64,000 nucleotides of DNA from Promethearchaeota archaeon (lineage in GTDB: Archaea; Asgardarchaeota; Lokiarchaeia; Sigyniarchaeales; SOKP01): NCBI GenBank assembly GCA_030606485.1, contig JAUWGH010000011.1:1-64000 (forward strand), given 5' to 3'. The position numbers and the translations under genes are program-made. The notes below the pieces were generated by a model. It was not told where the DNA came from, ran no database searches, and saw only the letters and a program-made list of their open reading frames with translations. This document shows, piece after piece, positions 10,276 through 20,618 of this stretch; the stretch's first letter is position 1, and the number at the start of each line of letters is the position of its first letter.

Positions 10276-10453
10276 CTCATTTTAAATTTTATTTAATAAA
10301 ATTGGATTTTGAAACAAAGAATAATTAAATTATTATGTATTTAAGTCTTTACATTTTCGTCAAGCTACAATTTAATTGATTCCTTCAAAAAAAAGGAAAA
10401 AAAAGAAAATTAGATATGAGAGATATTTTCAACACTAATTTTTTAAATTAGAA

Positions 10454-10774
10454 TTATTCTGGCATTCCTAGACCTACCATTGGCATGGCTTCTGCTCCTG
10501 ATAGATAAGTTTCAATTTCATATCTGAATCCTTCGACAGCACCAAACATAAGCATGCGTTTCATTTCAATATTTAATAACTTTTCTAAATCACCTTTTTT
10601 AGCTTCAGTGATAGAAATGGTTTTCATACCATCTTTAGTAGCCCTCGCACCTACTAATAAGACAGGTTTTTCAAAAGATTCCGTAGGATATTTTTTCATA
10701 ACTTCAATGTATTTCTTTCCAGCCTCAGCTGCTTTGCTAGGTGGAAACCATGAAGTTACCATAATTAATACCAT
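10454..10774 (-). CDS. Small uncharacterised protein, paralogous family A copy 2
   Basis: VTSWFPPSKAAEAGKKYIEVMKKYP...YEIETYLSGAEAMPMVGLGMPE. Confidence 0.7.
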   Translation of the reverse strand: MVLIMVTSWFPPSKAAEAGKKYIEVMKKYPTESFEKPVLLVGARATKDGMKTISITEAKKGDLEKLLNIEMKRMLMFGAVEGFRYEIETYLSGAEAMPMVGLGMPE

Positions 10775-11026
10775 ATTTTTTACCTTCTTTTAATTTTTTT
10801 TAATAAAATTGGATTTTGAAACGATTATATATTAAATTGGTGAGTATTTAAACTTTTTACAATTTTTGATAATTATTCAGATAGAAAATTAAGAATCAAA
10901 TGATACTATCAAGAAAAATATAGTTATATTGTTTTTTTAAGAAATTAACAAAATTTATTTTCAAAACTTAATTTATTTAAATAAATTACTATTTAGAAAT
11001 TAAATCTTCCATCTAAATTTATTAAT

Positions 11027-12568
11027 TTGGTAATTATGAGCGAGAAAATGAATGTATTATTTATAATGACCGATCAGCAACGAGCTGATCATTTAAGTTG
11101 CGCTGGAAATCCTGCATTAAAAACACCAAATATTGATAGTATAGGAAAAGATGGTATTCGATTCACCAATGCTTTTTGTGCTAATCCTATGTGTATGCCA
11201 AATAGAGCAAGCATGGTTACAGGGTTATATCCAATGGTGCATGGTGTTAGAAGCAATGGAATTAATTTATCTACAGAAATTCCTACTCTAGCCAAGGTTT
11301 TGAAAAAAAGGGGGTATCATACAGCTGCTGTAGGAAAAATGCACTATCAATTTTGGACACCTCCATATAAAATGAAAACTAAATCAACAGAATGTATTGG
11401 TGATTGGTTCGCTGAGAAAGTAGGTAATAATCCTGTACGAGAAAATTTCCCTATCCCATATTATGGATTTGAGGATGTAGAAATGGTACTAGCACATGGT
11501 ACCATGTGCAGCGGACATTACTTTAATTGGTTAAAAGAAAGAAATCCCAAGTATATACCACATTTGAAAAAAAAATATCTGAAATTTCTAGATAATTTTT
11601 TTACATTATTTTGTGATCTTGATTTATCGGAAGAGTATTATAACACTACCTACGTAAAAGAGCGATCTATTGCCTTCCTTGAAAGGTATGCCCATGGAGA
11701 TTACGAGAACAAACCATTCTATTTGCATTGTTCATTTCCAGATCCACACCATCCAGTCTGTCCACCAGGAAAATATAAAGATATGTATAATCCTGATAAA
11801 ATTAATTTCCCCTCGAGTTTTGATGATATCGAGAATTTACGTAATCATCCATTTTTAGGACCACTTTTAGAGGAACCTGTTATTAGAGGGGCGATGTTGC
11901 GTGAATCAACGGAGGAAGAAGTTCGAAATTTTATGGCTTTAACTTATGGATCCTTAACTATGGTCGATGATGCGGTAGGGGAAATTTTAACCACTTTAGA
12001 AAAGTTAGGTTTGACTGATAATACAATAGTAATGTATACAAGTGATCATGGAGATTTAATGGGAGAGCATGGAATGTTGTTAAAAGGACCTTGCCCTTAT
12101 AATTGCTTATTAAACGTCCCTTTACTGTGGAAAGTACCTGGTTTGACAAAACCGTCAGTTTCAGATTCTTTGGTAAGCTCAATTGACTTCACACCGACTA
12201 TTCTCAACATTTTGAATATTAAAGAACGACATCAACCTCCAAATATGCAAGGTCTTGATATAACCTCAATTTTAGAAGATCCTAACAAAAAAGTTAGAGA
12301 TTGTTTTTTAATTGAGGAGGACGAAGAAGTCGGTCCTTACGGTCCTCTTTACACAAGAGTAAGACATTTAATTACAGATACCCATAAGCTAACAGTTTAT
12401 GCAGAATTACCCAGATTTGGGGATTTATTCGACCGTAAGAACGATCCAGACGAGATAAATAATTTATGGTATGATGAGAAGGAACTACAATGCAAAATGT
12501 TGGATAAAATACTTCATGAAAGCCTTAAAATGCAAAGTCGTTATCCTAAAAGAGTATCTGCTACATAA
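11027..12568 (+). CDS. Sulfatase family hydrolase, Cys-type active site
   Basis: MNVLFIMTDQQRADHLSCAGN, CMPNRASMVTG (C-x-P-x-R), HGDLMGEHGMLLKGP. Confidence 0.9.
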   Translation: MVIMSEKMNVLFIMTDQQRADHLSCAGNPALKTPNIDSIGKDGIRFTNAFCANPMCMPNRASMVTGLYPMVHGVRSNGINLSTEIPTLAKVLKKRGYHTAAVGKMHYQFWTPPYKMKTKSTECIGDWFAEKVGNNPVRENFPIPYYGFEDVEMVLAHGTMCSGHYFNWLKERNPKYIPHLKKKYLKFLDNFFTLFCDLDLSEEYYNTTYVKERSIAFLERYAHGDYENKPFYLHCSFPDPHHPVCPPGKYKDMYNPDKINFPSSFDDIENLRNHPFLGPLLEEPVIRGAMLRESTEEEVRNFMALTYGSLTMVDDAVGEILTTLEKLGLTDNTIVMYTSDHGDLMGEHGMLLKGPCPYNCLLNVPLLWKVPGLTKPSVSDSLVSSIDFTPTILNILNIKERHQPPNMQGLDITSILEDPNKKVRDCFLIEEDEEVGPYGPLYTRVRHLITDTHKLTVYAELPRFGDLFDRKNDPDEINNLWYDEKELQCKMLDKILHESLKMQSRYPKRVSAT

Positions 12569-12650
12569 ATTAAAATAATGTTCTTATTTTAGATTTTAGT
12601 TTTATAAAAGATGATTTTATTGAAATAAAATATTCACTTGAATTCGAATC

Positions 12651-14060
12651 ATGAAATTAAAGATATTGTTTGTAAGTGATCTACACAGTAGGTATGAGGA
12701 GATGGCAAAAATTGCATCTATTATTGAGGAGATAAAAGATGAGAACACTATAATTTTAGATATAGGTGATAATGCAGACTTTTCACGGTTAGAAACTGAA
12801 GGTACCCAAGGTAAAATAAGCACGGATATTCTTAATGAGATTGGATTTCATGCCAGAGTATTTGGAAATAATGAAGGGTTTGTAGAAATTGAGATCGGTA
12901 GAAAAATGGCTGAGAATTCCTTGTGTCCTGTTATTACTTGTAATATGTATGATATTAATGGTCAAAAGCTTGATTATCTAAAAGATTATGTAATTATCGA
13001 CATGAAAGGATTAAAAATTTTAATGATTGGGGTAACCGCACCATATAATGAATTTTATCATCTTTTTGGAATTCATATGAAAGACCCTCTAGAAGAGATA
13101 AAGCGGGTTCTTTCCAAATTAAGTAAAGAAAAATACGATCTTCTGATCCTCCTTTCACATCTTGGATTAACTCACGATAAAGAATTAGTCACTAAAATTG
13201 CAAATATTGATATAATAATCGGAGGGCATTCTCATACAGTTCTTACAGAACCAATTAGAGAAAATGGTACCATTATCTGTCAAGCTGGAGGTTATGGAGA
13301 ATATCTAGGTGAACTAGTTATAGACTACGATAAAAAAAGAAATATAATTAAAGAATTTAAAGGAAAACTAATCCCAGCAGCAAATTTTCCACCACATCCT
13401 AAAATTAGTGATATAATCCTTCGCAATTCTAAAGAGGCAGAAAAATTCTTGTCCCGACCTTTATATTCTATTATTGTTACATTAAAACATTCATTAACCG
13501 AAGAAAACGAGATTGGAAATCTTTTAGCTGATGCATTAAGAGAAATGTTCAATAGCGATATAGGAATAATAAACAGTGGTGTTTTAAATCAAGGAATTGA
13601 AAAAGGAATTATTACAAAAAGCCTACTTTTTAAGATATGCCCCTCACCATTAAACCCAACCCTTGTAGAACTAAAAGGGAGCGACCTCTTGATAACCTTA
13701 GAAAAATCTCTCCTTACTAGATATCAACTAATGGATGGAGAAGGAGCTGGATTTAGAGGAAAATATCTCGGAAACATTCAAATATCAAATAATGTTCGTG
13801 TTGCTTTTAATCCTAATAAAAAACCATTAAATAAGATTAATTATGTTAAAATTAATAATACTCTTTTAGATCCTCAACAATGGTATAGAGTAGGGACTTC
13901 TGATTATCTTCAACGTGGAACAGGTTATACGGATTTGAGCAATTGCAAACACGTAAAATATCATCCCGATTGGTTGCGTGATATACTTGAAAAATATTTG
14001 AGTAAGAAGAAATTCATAAAAATGGCATCTTTTAAAAGGTTTATCCCGCAACCAAAATAA
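12651..14060 (+). CDS. Metallophosphatase, 5'-nucleotidase / 2',3'-cyclic phosphodiesterase (UshA-like)
   Basis: ILFVSDLHSRYEE, GNNEGFVE, LLILLSHLGLTHDKEL, IIGGHSHTVL plus C-terminal nucleotidase domain. Confidence 0.85.
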   Translation: MKLKILFVSDLHSRYEEMAKIASIIEEIKDENTIILDIGDNADFSRLETEGTQGKISTDILNEIGFHARVFGNNEGFVEIEIGRKMAENSLCPVITCNMYDINGQKLDYLKDYVIIDMKGLKILMIGVTAPYNEFYHLFGIHMKDPLEEIKRVLSKLSKEKYDLLILLSHLGLTHDKELVTKIANIDIIIGGHSHTVLTEPIRENGTIICQAGGYGEYLGELVIDYDKKRNIIKEFKGKLIPAANFPPHPKISDIILRNSKEAEKFLSRPLYSIIVTLKHSLTEENEIGNLLADALREMFNSDIGIINSGVLNQGIEKGIITKSLLFKICPSPLNPTLVELKGSDLLITLEKSLLTRYQLMDGEGAGFRGKYLGNIQISNNVRVAFNPNKKPLNKINYVKINNTLLDPQQWYRVGTSDYLQRGTGYTDLSNCKHVKYHPDWLRDILEKYLSKKKFIKMASFKRFIPQPK

Positions 14061-14272
14061 ATATCTTAATTTTTTATTAATTCGCAATGCTTTAGTTAAA
14101 TTCTTTATTCACTAACTAACAAGTTCTATAGAATTTAATTAATCGGTAAAGAATTTAAGTTAAGTTATCTATTTTGATCAAATTTAAATAAATGAGATAT
14201 TTTATCAATGCTAAAGGAAAAAAGATTATTAATTTTTTAGCTAAAAATATTTGCATTCAATTCTATTAAGGG

Positions 14273-14644
14273 ATGAAAAAGGTGGATTATTGTCCTAATT
14301 GCGGCGAAAAAATAGAAGGGACAGAAATATATTGCCCTTTTTGTGGATCTTTATTTCAAGAAACTGTTGAAGTGGAGAAGAAAGAAAAAGAAAGAGAAAT
14401 TGCAGATTTAAAACAAAAAATTGCCCAGTTAGAAAAACAAGTAGGAGCTTCGAAAAAAAATGAAATAGAAATACTTAGAAGTGAAGTCTCGGATCTGCAA
14501 CAACAATTAATATTGCAAAAAACTCAACAAGTAGAAATAAAACCTGTAGAAAAGAAGAAAAAAACAGATGAAGGATGTTCTAATTGCTTATGTTGCATAA
14601 TTCTTATAATTATTGTGGCAACAATATTTTATTTTTTATCGTAA
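14273..14644 (+). CDS. Zinc-ribbon / coiled-coil protein with C-terminal TM anchor
   Basis: YCPNCGEKIEGTEIYCPFCGS, Lys/Glu coiled coil, CLCCIILIIIVATIFYFLS tail. Confidence 0.7.
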   Translation: MKKVDYCPNCGEKIEGTEIYCPFCGSLFQETVEVEKKEKEREIADLKQKIAQLEKQVGASKKNEIEILRSEVSDLQQQLILQKTQQVEIKPVEKKKKTDEGCSNCLCCIILIIIVATIFYFLS

Positions 14645-14656
14645 ATAAGTAATTTA

Positions 14657-15532
14657 TCATTTATATTTTAATAGAAAATCCACTAGTTCTAGATTTTTCC
14701 TAAACAAATCATAAATCTGCGTGCTTTGTTTCCCTTTCATCAATTTAAGCAACTCCTTGATGTTATAATCTGTTTCGCCAATTTCTTTTTGAAGCTCAGG
14801 TAATAGTTCGAATAGTAATTGTTGATTTAAAACTTTACCATTATAGCGACGTCCAGCCAAATTACTCGCAAGAAATAAATATATTGGTGAAATTGCTTCT
14901 GGTGGATCTGCTTTAAGGCTTGTTTGTCCTAAATCTTTCATATCTTCTATCAACTTAGTTTGGATTGCTCCTGGCAAAATAACACTCACTTGAATATTGT
15001 TGTGACCCACTTCGGCTTGCAGACATTTAGCCATAGTAGTAACAGCTGCTTTAGAGGCAGAATAAGCAACTTTATAACCACTGAAATAAACATTTCCTTG
15101 AACCGAGGAGGTCATAATGATTTTTCCCCCACCATGTTCGACCATATTAGGAAGAATTTGCTTAGTCATTATATAGGATGCCATGAAGTTTAGATTGAAT
15201 AATTTCTGAGCTTTTTCAAGAGGAAAATCGATCATTGTGGAATAATGGGTCATACCAGCATTATTTACGAGAATATCACATCTATTGAAATTTTCAAAAT
15301 ATTTTTTGGCGCACTCCTTCACATTCTCAAGTATAGTTAAGTCAGTTGGGATGGAGAAACATTTTACACCATAACTTTCAATTTCTTTATGAGTCTGATC
15401 TAATTCATTCTTTTCAAGAGCCGTAATCGCCACATGAGCACCATTTTTTGCAAATTCAAGCGCAACAGCCCTTCCAATACCACGCCCTCCACCAGTCACT
15501 AAAGCGTATTTTCCTTCCAGAAGTTTCATCAA
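14657..15532 (-). CDS. SDR family oxidoreductase
   Basis: ALVTGGGRGIGRAVALEFAKNG, NNAG, YSASKAAV. Confidence 0.9.
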   Translation of the reverse strand: MMKLLEGKYALVTGGGRGIGRAVALEFAKNGAHVAITALEKNELDQTHKEIESYGVKCFSIPTDLTILENVKECAKKYFENFNRCDILVNNAGMTHYSTMIDFPLEKAQKLFNLNFMASYIMTKQILPNMVEHGGGKIIMTSSVQGNVYFSGYKVAYSASKAAVTTMAKCLQAEVGHNNIQVSVILPGAIQTKLIEDMKDLGQTSLKADPPEAISPIYLFLASNLAGRRYNGKVLNQQLLFELLPELQKEIGETDYNIKELLKLMKGKQSTQIYDLFRKNLELVDFLLKYK

Positions 15533-15663
15533 ATCATTCTCTCCAGTTATTTTTAATTAGTTGATAATTAAAATCAATTTTATCAAAATAAATTATTCTT
15601 TTTTAAAAAAATTGCTGTAAGATAAAAATTTCAGAAGAAATGGCCTTATTATTTTCTATAAGA

Positions 15664-16599
15664 TTATACACCAAATAGTAAAATTAAGATCCATAGAAGA
15701 GAAAAACTGATAATAATACTTAAATTCACTAGCATACTAATTATCTTTTGGTCATACTCAAATTCTACAGAAAACGGAATAACTGCAAGACCTATTGGTA
15801 AAACTAATGAAACAGTGATAACTACTCTATATAGATGAGGAAATTGGTCGATGGGTAAGAAAAAGAATAATGAGAGACCAATAGAAAGTCCAATTAAATA
15901 GCGCATTATGAGAACTTTTAAAATTACGTTCCATTCTGCTTTTTCAAATTTGAAACTCAAATAAATGCCTAATAAGAGCAATGTTAAAGCCGTGTTTGCT
16001 CTTGCGAAAATATCCAATATATCTGTAATAAAAATTGGCATGATGAAACCCGAAAAATTTATTGTAAGGGCTATAACATAACTCATTAAAGGTGCTGACT
16101 TTAGTAAGCGTTTGGCAACATGTTTAAAATCCACATTTTTTTCTTCATTATTGAGTGCTGGTGAAAAAATGCAACCAACGATATAACAGAATAAAAATAC
16201 TGTTAAAGCATTACCCGCATCAACTAGAACTATATATTGTAATCCCTCTTCGCCCCAAATCCCTTCTACTAATGGAAATGCTAAATGAACAACATTAAAT
16301 CCAATCACAGTCATTAATATTAGCCCTTTTATATTTCTCGGATAATTTCTAAATAAAATAAGGGCAATACCTAGCATTCCAAGTCCAAAAATTATGTGAA
16401 TTAACGGTATTAAACTCAATGATAAATTAAATTCAATGGTGCTTGTTACCTTTAAGATAATTGCCGGTAACGTGACATTAAATATGATTTTTGCAATAAT
16501 CTTGCCATTTTCTTCTTTAATTATATTTGCTTTTTTAAGAATAAAACCAATTAAAATTATCGTTAATGATAAAAGGAAAGTATAATTTACATCTGCCAT
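15664..16599 (-). CDS. AEC (auxin efflux carrier) family transporter
   Basis: About 10 TM; LGFIL-KKANII...KIIFNVTLPAIILK N-terminal signature. Confidence 0.75.
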   Translation of the reverse strand: MADVNYTFLLSLTIILIGFILKKANIIKEENGKIIAKIIFNVTLPAIILKVTSTIEFNLSLSLIPLIHIIFGLGMLGIALILFRNYPRNIKGLILMTVIGFNVVHLAFPLVEGIWGEEGLQYIVLVDAGNALTVFLFCYIVGCIFSPALNNEEKNVDFKHVAKRLLKSAPLMSYVIALTINFSGFIMPIFITDILDIFARANTALTLLLLGIYLSFKFEKAEWNVILKVLIMRYLIGLSIGLSLFFFLPIDQFPHLYRVVITVSLVLPIGLAVIPFSVEFEYDQKIISMLVNLSIIISFSLLWILILLFGV

Positions 16600-16824
16600 T
16601 TTTTATTATTCTACATATTTTTTCGACTCAATAGAACTATTTAGAATAATTAATTGGTCTATTAATTCATTTTCTTTTTATTTAATCCGCAAAACTTTTT
16701 ATTTTATAGACATATTTGGAAGAAAATAAAGAAGAAAGATGTAATAATAGAAAGGCTTTATCCGATAAAAAATTTTAAATAATGTCATCAGTAAATTAAA
16801 TTATTAATATAAGAGATAATTGAA

Positions 16825-17742
16825 ATGAAACCAAATCTTCTTTCAGAGAAAAAAGTAATTATAACCGTTGCGATAACCGGAGGGATACATGGAAAGTGGG
16901 CGACCTCTTCGCTACCGATAACTCCAGAGGAGCAAGCTCAAGATGCTTTGGAATGTTATAATGCAGGTGCATCAATACTCCATCTTCACGTACGTGATCA
17001 TGATGGTCAAAATACAGCCGATATAAATGTATATAATGAAGCAGTAAAATTAATTGGTGAGAAGTGCCCAATTATTAGGCAGATCGGTAATGGAATTGGA
17101 GCACGTCTAGAAACAACTACAACTATAACAAGATATGGTAGAAAAGCGGTAAAATCCAAGATTGTGCAACCATCACTGGAAGCAAGACTGAACCTACTTA
17201 CAATTGAGCCTATACCTGAAATGTTCACTATTAACGCTGGATCATTTGAATTCAGAACTCCTTATGGTGGGGGGTTATTCGATAATCCAATGGATTTTAA
17301 TAGAAAATTTGTTAAAGGATGTAAAAAATTGGGTTGTGGTATTGAGATTGAAGTATATGATTTAAGCCATATTGCTAATATTATGGAACTTGTCGATAAA
17401 GGCATATTAATACCACCTCTGCACTTTAGCCTTGTTTTGGGAATTAAAGGGGGCGCTCCTGCAACGGTAAAGAATCTATTAAGCATGATTGAGCTACTTC
17501 CCGAGGGATCAACGTGGCAAGTTGTTACAGTTGGTAAATTCCATTTACGAACCACTCTTATCGCTATGTCAATGGGGGGTAATGTTAGAACTGGGCTCGA
17601 AGATACTATTTATTACCAGAAGGGGGTACCAGTAAAAAGTAATGCACAACTAGTGGAACGCATGGTTAGATTAGCCCGAGAAATAGGAAGAGAACCAGCC
17701 ACAGTTGATGAGGCAAAAAAAATGTTGGGATTAAAAAAATAG
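16825..17742 (+). CDS. BKACE / DUF849 beta-keto acid cleavage enzyme (3-keto-5-aminohexanoate cleavage family)
   Basis: ITVAITGGIHG, GASILHLHVRDHDGQNT, GGNVRTGLEDTIYY. Confidence 0.9.
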   Translation: MKPNLLSEKKVIITVAITGGIHGKWATSSLPITPEEQAQDALECYNAGASILHLHVRDHDGQNTADINVYNEAVKLIGEKCPIIRQIGNGIGARLETTTTITRYGRKAVKSKIVQPSLEARLNLLTIEPIPEMFTINAGSFEFRTPYGGGLFDNPMDFNRKFVKGCKKLGCGIEIEVYDLSHIANIMELVDKGILIPPLHFSLVLGIKGGAPATVKNLLSMIELLPEGSTWQVVTVGKFHLRTTLIAMSMGGNVRTGLEDTIYYQKGVPVKSNAQLVERMVRLAREIGREPATVDEAKKMLGLKK

Positions 17743-17878
17743 TTAATATTAATCTAAGAATTTTTATAGAGCGATTTTCTATTATTTTTATTAAATTCAA
17801 GATTCCTGCTTTAAAAAATGATTATAACTAATTAATTGATAAATAGAAAAAAAAAAATTAAAAATTAAAAAAGAAAAT

Positions 17879-19279
17879 TTATTTTGGCATTAATTCTGGA
17901 TATTGTTTCAATTCTTCTCTTATTCTTTCAAGTTTTTCTCCATGTAAGGTATAAAATTTCATGGTAACAATTCCGATAGTAAGTGCAATTGCAGGAAATA
18001 CAAATATTAGTACTTTTAAGCCAATGATGGTTAATGCAGGATCGCTTGTTACCGGCGTATAAGTTTTATCCCAACCAGTCCCAGAGAAAACTACCCAAAT
18101 AGTTAACATAGTTATAATTATTCCCAATCGATGGATAAAAGCATTAACACCATAATAACTTGCAGATCTCTTTACACCAAATTTAAGTGCATCTTCTTCT
18201 ATTACATCTGCATGTAATATATCTACGTAAAATAACGCTCCAGATAATGGAATTCCGTTTAAAGCTGTAATAATAACTCCTAAAATGAGAAATTCTTCAC
18301 CTGAAACTAAAACAAATGGAAATAATGCGCAAATCCAAAGAGCCAATGTTACCATGAACGCATTTCGCATACCTATTTTTGCTCCAAGTTTTCTATGTAA
18401 AGGCATAATTAAAGCAGCAATTACGAATGAAAGCATTAACGATATTCCGATTATTATGGAATTACCTGAAAGTCCAAAAACATGTACAAAATACAAAGTT
18501 AAAATGGTCGGTAAAATATTAAAAACATACCATACACATGTATTTGCTATTACGAATTTTATAAATTCCTTATTTGTAAATGTAATTTTCAATGATTTAA
18601 GAAATGATGGCCTTTTTTCAAATTGTTCTTGAACTTCTTCTTTTTCCTTAATACCCCGCAAGAAAAAAGGTAAAGACAGTACTGCAGTTAAAATTGCTAA
18701 AACTACTCCAGCAGTAATATAATTTAATTTAATACCTTCAATTTCAGCAGGAGTCTCAGGAACTAATTTTGGAACAAGTATTGTAGGTAGAAGCGAAGCA
18801 ATTATTAAAGCAACAACTGTTAATCCCTTTACGAATAAATTAACAGCGCCTCTTTTTTTTTCCGTAGTAAACATCTCGGGAAAAAGTGCATTTACATTTA
18901 CATCAAAAAGTGTATAAACAAATTCAAATAGAAAGATGATGAATAAAAAGTAGAAAGCTTCCATTCCTGTAGGGACAGTGAACAATAATATCATCATTAA
19001 GCAGAGAGGACCTATTGAGAGAGTTAAATAAAATTTCCGTTTGCCCCATTTACCTTTTTGTTTTGTTCTATCTGATAATGCACCTAAAACAGGATCATTT
19101 ACTGCGTTCCATATTCCCCATAAAATATAAATAAGCGTCATCACGGTTATATCGAGTCCAATTACACAAAAATAAAACGTAAAAATTAAGAACTGAAAAG
19201 CTTGATAAGTTAATTGGTCAGGTATAGCACTTAAACCGAAACAAAATTTGTCTTTAAGACCTAAAGTATCTTCACTCAT
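17879..19279 (-). CDS. MFS transporter, GPH (glycoside-pentoside-hexuronide):cation symporter-like
   Basis: LKDKFCFGLSAIPDQ..., WNAVNDPVLGALSDRTKQKGKWGKRKFYL. Confidence 0.82.
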   Translation of the reverse strand: MSEDTLGLKDKFCFGLSAIPDQLTYQAFQFLIFTFYFCVIGLDITVMTLIYILWGIWNAVNDPVLGALSDRTKQKGKWGKRKFYLTLSIGPLCLMMILLFTVPTGMEAFYFLFIIFLFEFVYTLFDVNVNALFPEMFTTEKKRGAVNLFVKGLTVVALIIASLLPTILVPKLVPETPAEIEGIKLNYITAGVVLAILTAVLSLPFFLRGIKEKEEVQEQFEKRPSFLKSLKITFTNKEFIKFVIANTCVWYVFNILPTILTLYFVHVFGLSGNSIIIGISLMLSFVIAALIMPLHRKLGAKIGMRNAFMVTLALWICALFPFVLVSGEEFLILGVIITALNGIPLSGALFYVDILHADVIEEDALKFGVKRSASYYGVNAFIHRLGIIITMLTIWVVFSGTGWDKTYTPVTSDPALTIIGLKVLIFVFPAIALTIGIVTMKFYTLHGEKLERIREELKQYPELMPK

Positions 19280-19439
19280 TTTTTTTCTTATCCTTTTTTA
19301 TTTAAAATTTTTATTAAATGATACTACATTTTTTTGTATTTAAAATTATTGTAAGAGAAAAAAGTGAATAGTAATATATTTATTATACAAAATGCAATTT
19401 TTCATAAACCTAATTAATTAGATTAGAAGATATTTTAAA

Positions 19440-20240
19440 ATGAGTTTTGTAAAAAATTTAGATGAAATAGAAAAAAAAAGAAAAGAAACGTATGATTTCT
19501 ATTCTGCGGAAATGTTGCTTGTTTTATGGGAAACAAAACCGGAAATTGTCCAACGATTACTTCCACCACCTCTAAAACCAGCTCAAATGCCCATTGCTCA
19601 TGCATTAATTGCTAACTATCCCAAAACTAATTTTGGATTACCCTATTTAGAGAGTGCACTTTTTCTGAGGGCTGAATTTAATGGTGAAGAGGGTAGTTAT
19701 TGCCTTGCAATGCATGTTACGGATGATATGGCTTTAGCAGGTGGGCGTGAATGGTTTGGATATCCCAAGAAAATGGCAAATATCCATTTAAAACGTGATG
19801 GAAAGGATGTTGAAGGATGGTCAGAACGCCTTGGAACACGTTATTTTGAGGTACGAGCAAATTTAAGCGGTAAATTAAATGATATGGAAGCTCCGAAGAT
19901 CTTAATCGGAATTGGGATGGTTCCTAGTAAGATGAAGAATATAGTAAATGTCAGTTTTAATTACAAACATTTTCCTGCGCCTGAGATGCGTGGGTTCGAT
20001 TATAAACCCCGTTTAATTAGAGAGGAGGTAGAGTTCCGTCCGAAATCAATGGAGATGGGTGAGGTTGAAATTGAGCTTAAGTCTTCAATACATGACCCAT
20101 GGGGTGAAGTAGAAATTGTTAAAGTGCTGGGTGCATTATATATCGTGGGTGATAACTCCATGCGGTCAGGTACTGTTGTAGCCGAGGTAGAACCAGATAA
20201 ATTCGAACCATATGCATTCTTAAAGTGGGACTGGTATTAA
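19440..20240 (+). CDS. Acetoacetate decarboxylase (ADC) family protein, copy 1
   Basis: LWETKPEIVQRLLPPPLKP, GGREWFGYPKKMANIHLKRDG (Schiff-base Lys region), SMEMGEVEIELKSSIHDPWGE. Confidence 0.82.
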   Translation: MSFVKNLDEIEKKRKETYDFYSAEMLLVLWETKPEIVQRLLPPPLKPAQMPIAHALIANYPKTNFGLPYLESALFLRAEFNGEEGSYCLAMHVTDDMALAGGREWFGYPKKMANIHLKRDGKDVEGWSERLGTRYFEVRANLSGKLNDMEAPKILIGIGMVPSKMKNIVNVSFNYKHFPAPEMRGFDYKPRLIREEVEFRPKSMEMGEVEIELKSSIHDPWGEVEIVKVLGALYIVGDNSMRSGTVVAEVEPDKFEPYAFLKWDWY

Positions 20241-20338
20241 TTTGTATCTAAAATTTCTAATAATTGGAATATAAAAGAGAAAAAAAAATTATATTGTCTG
20301 ATTTTTTTGTTGAAAAGTAGAAAATTCTATTAAATATT

Positions 20339-20593
20339 ATGGCGAATGTAAAATTAAATAATAAGAGGTTGCTTGAAAAACTTCAAGCAGAAATTACTCT
20401 AAAATTAGGGAAAAAAATGTCTCAACAGGAAGTATTAGACAAAAGTATTGAATTTACATATAGTAGACTTAATGAATTCTTTGTTGAAAACATTGATCAA
20501 CCTGCTGTGACTAAAAAATTCATAGAAAGACTTAGAGAAAGTGCAAGTGATGCGCCTCTTTATCATTTAGATAAGTCTGATGGCGAGGATTAA
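20339..20593 (+). CDS. Small protein, RHH/antitoxin-like
   Basis: MANVKLNNKRLLEKLQAEITLKLGKKMSQQEVLDKSIEF; weak similarity only. Confidence 0.4.
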   Translation: MANVKLNNKRLLEKLQAEITLKLGKKMSQQEVLDKSIEFTYSRLNEFFVENIDQPAVTKKFIERLRESASDAPLYHLDKSDGED

Positions 20594-20618
20594 AGAAAGA
20601 GTATCTAATGACTAAAAT

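Noticed and set aside
11064-11092. GATCAGC-AACGA-GCTGATC inverted repeat near the start of the sulfatase gene
   Set aside because: Inside coding sequence; short arms, no supporting context
11492-11509. Perfect 18-bp palindrome GCACATGGTACCATGTGC
   Set aside because: Lies inside the sulfatase coding region (LAHGTMCSG); one such palindrome in 64 kb is not far from chance expectation
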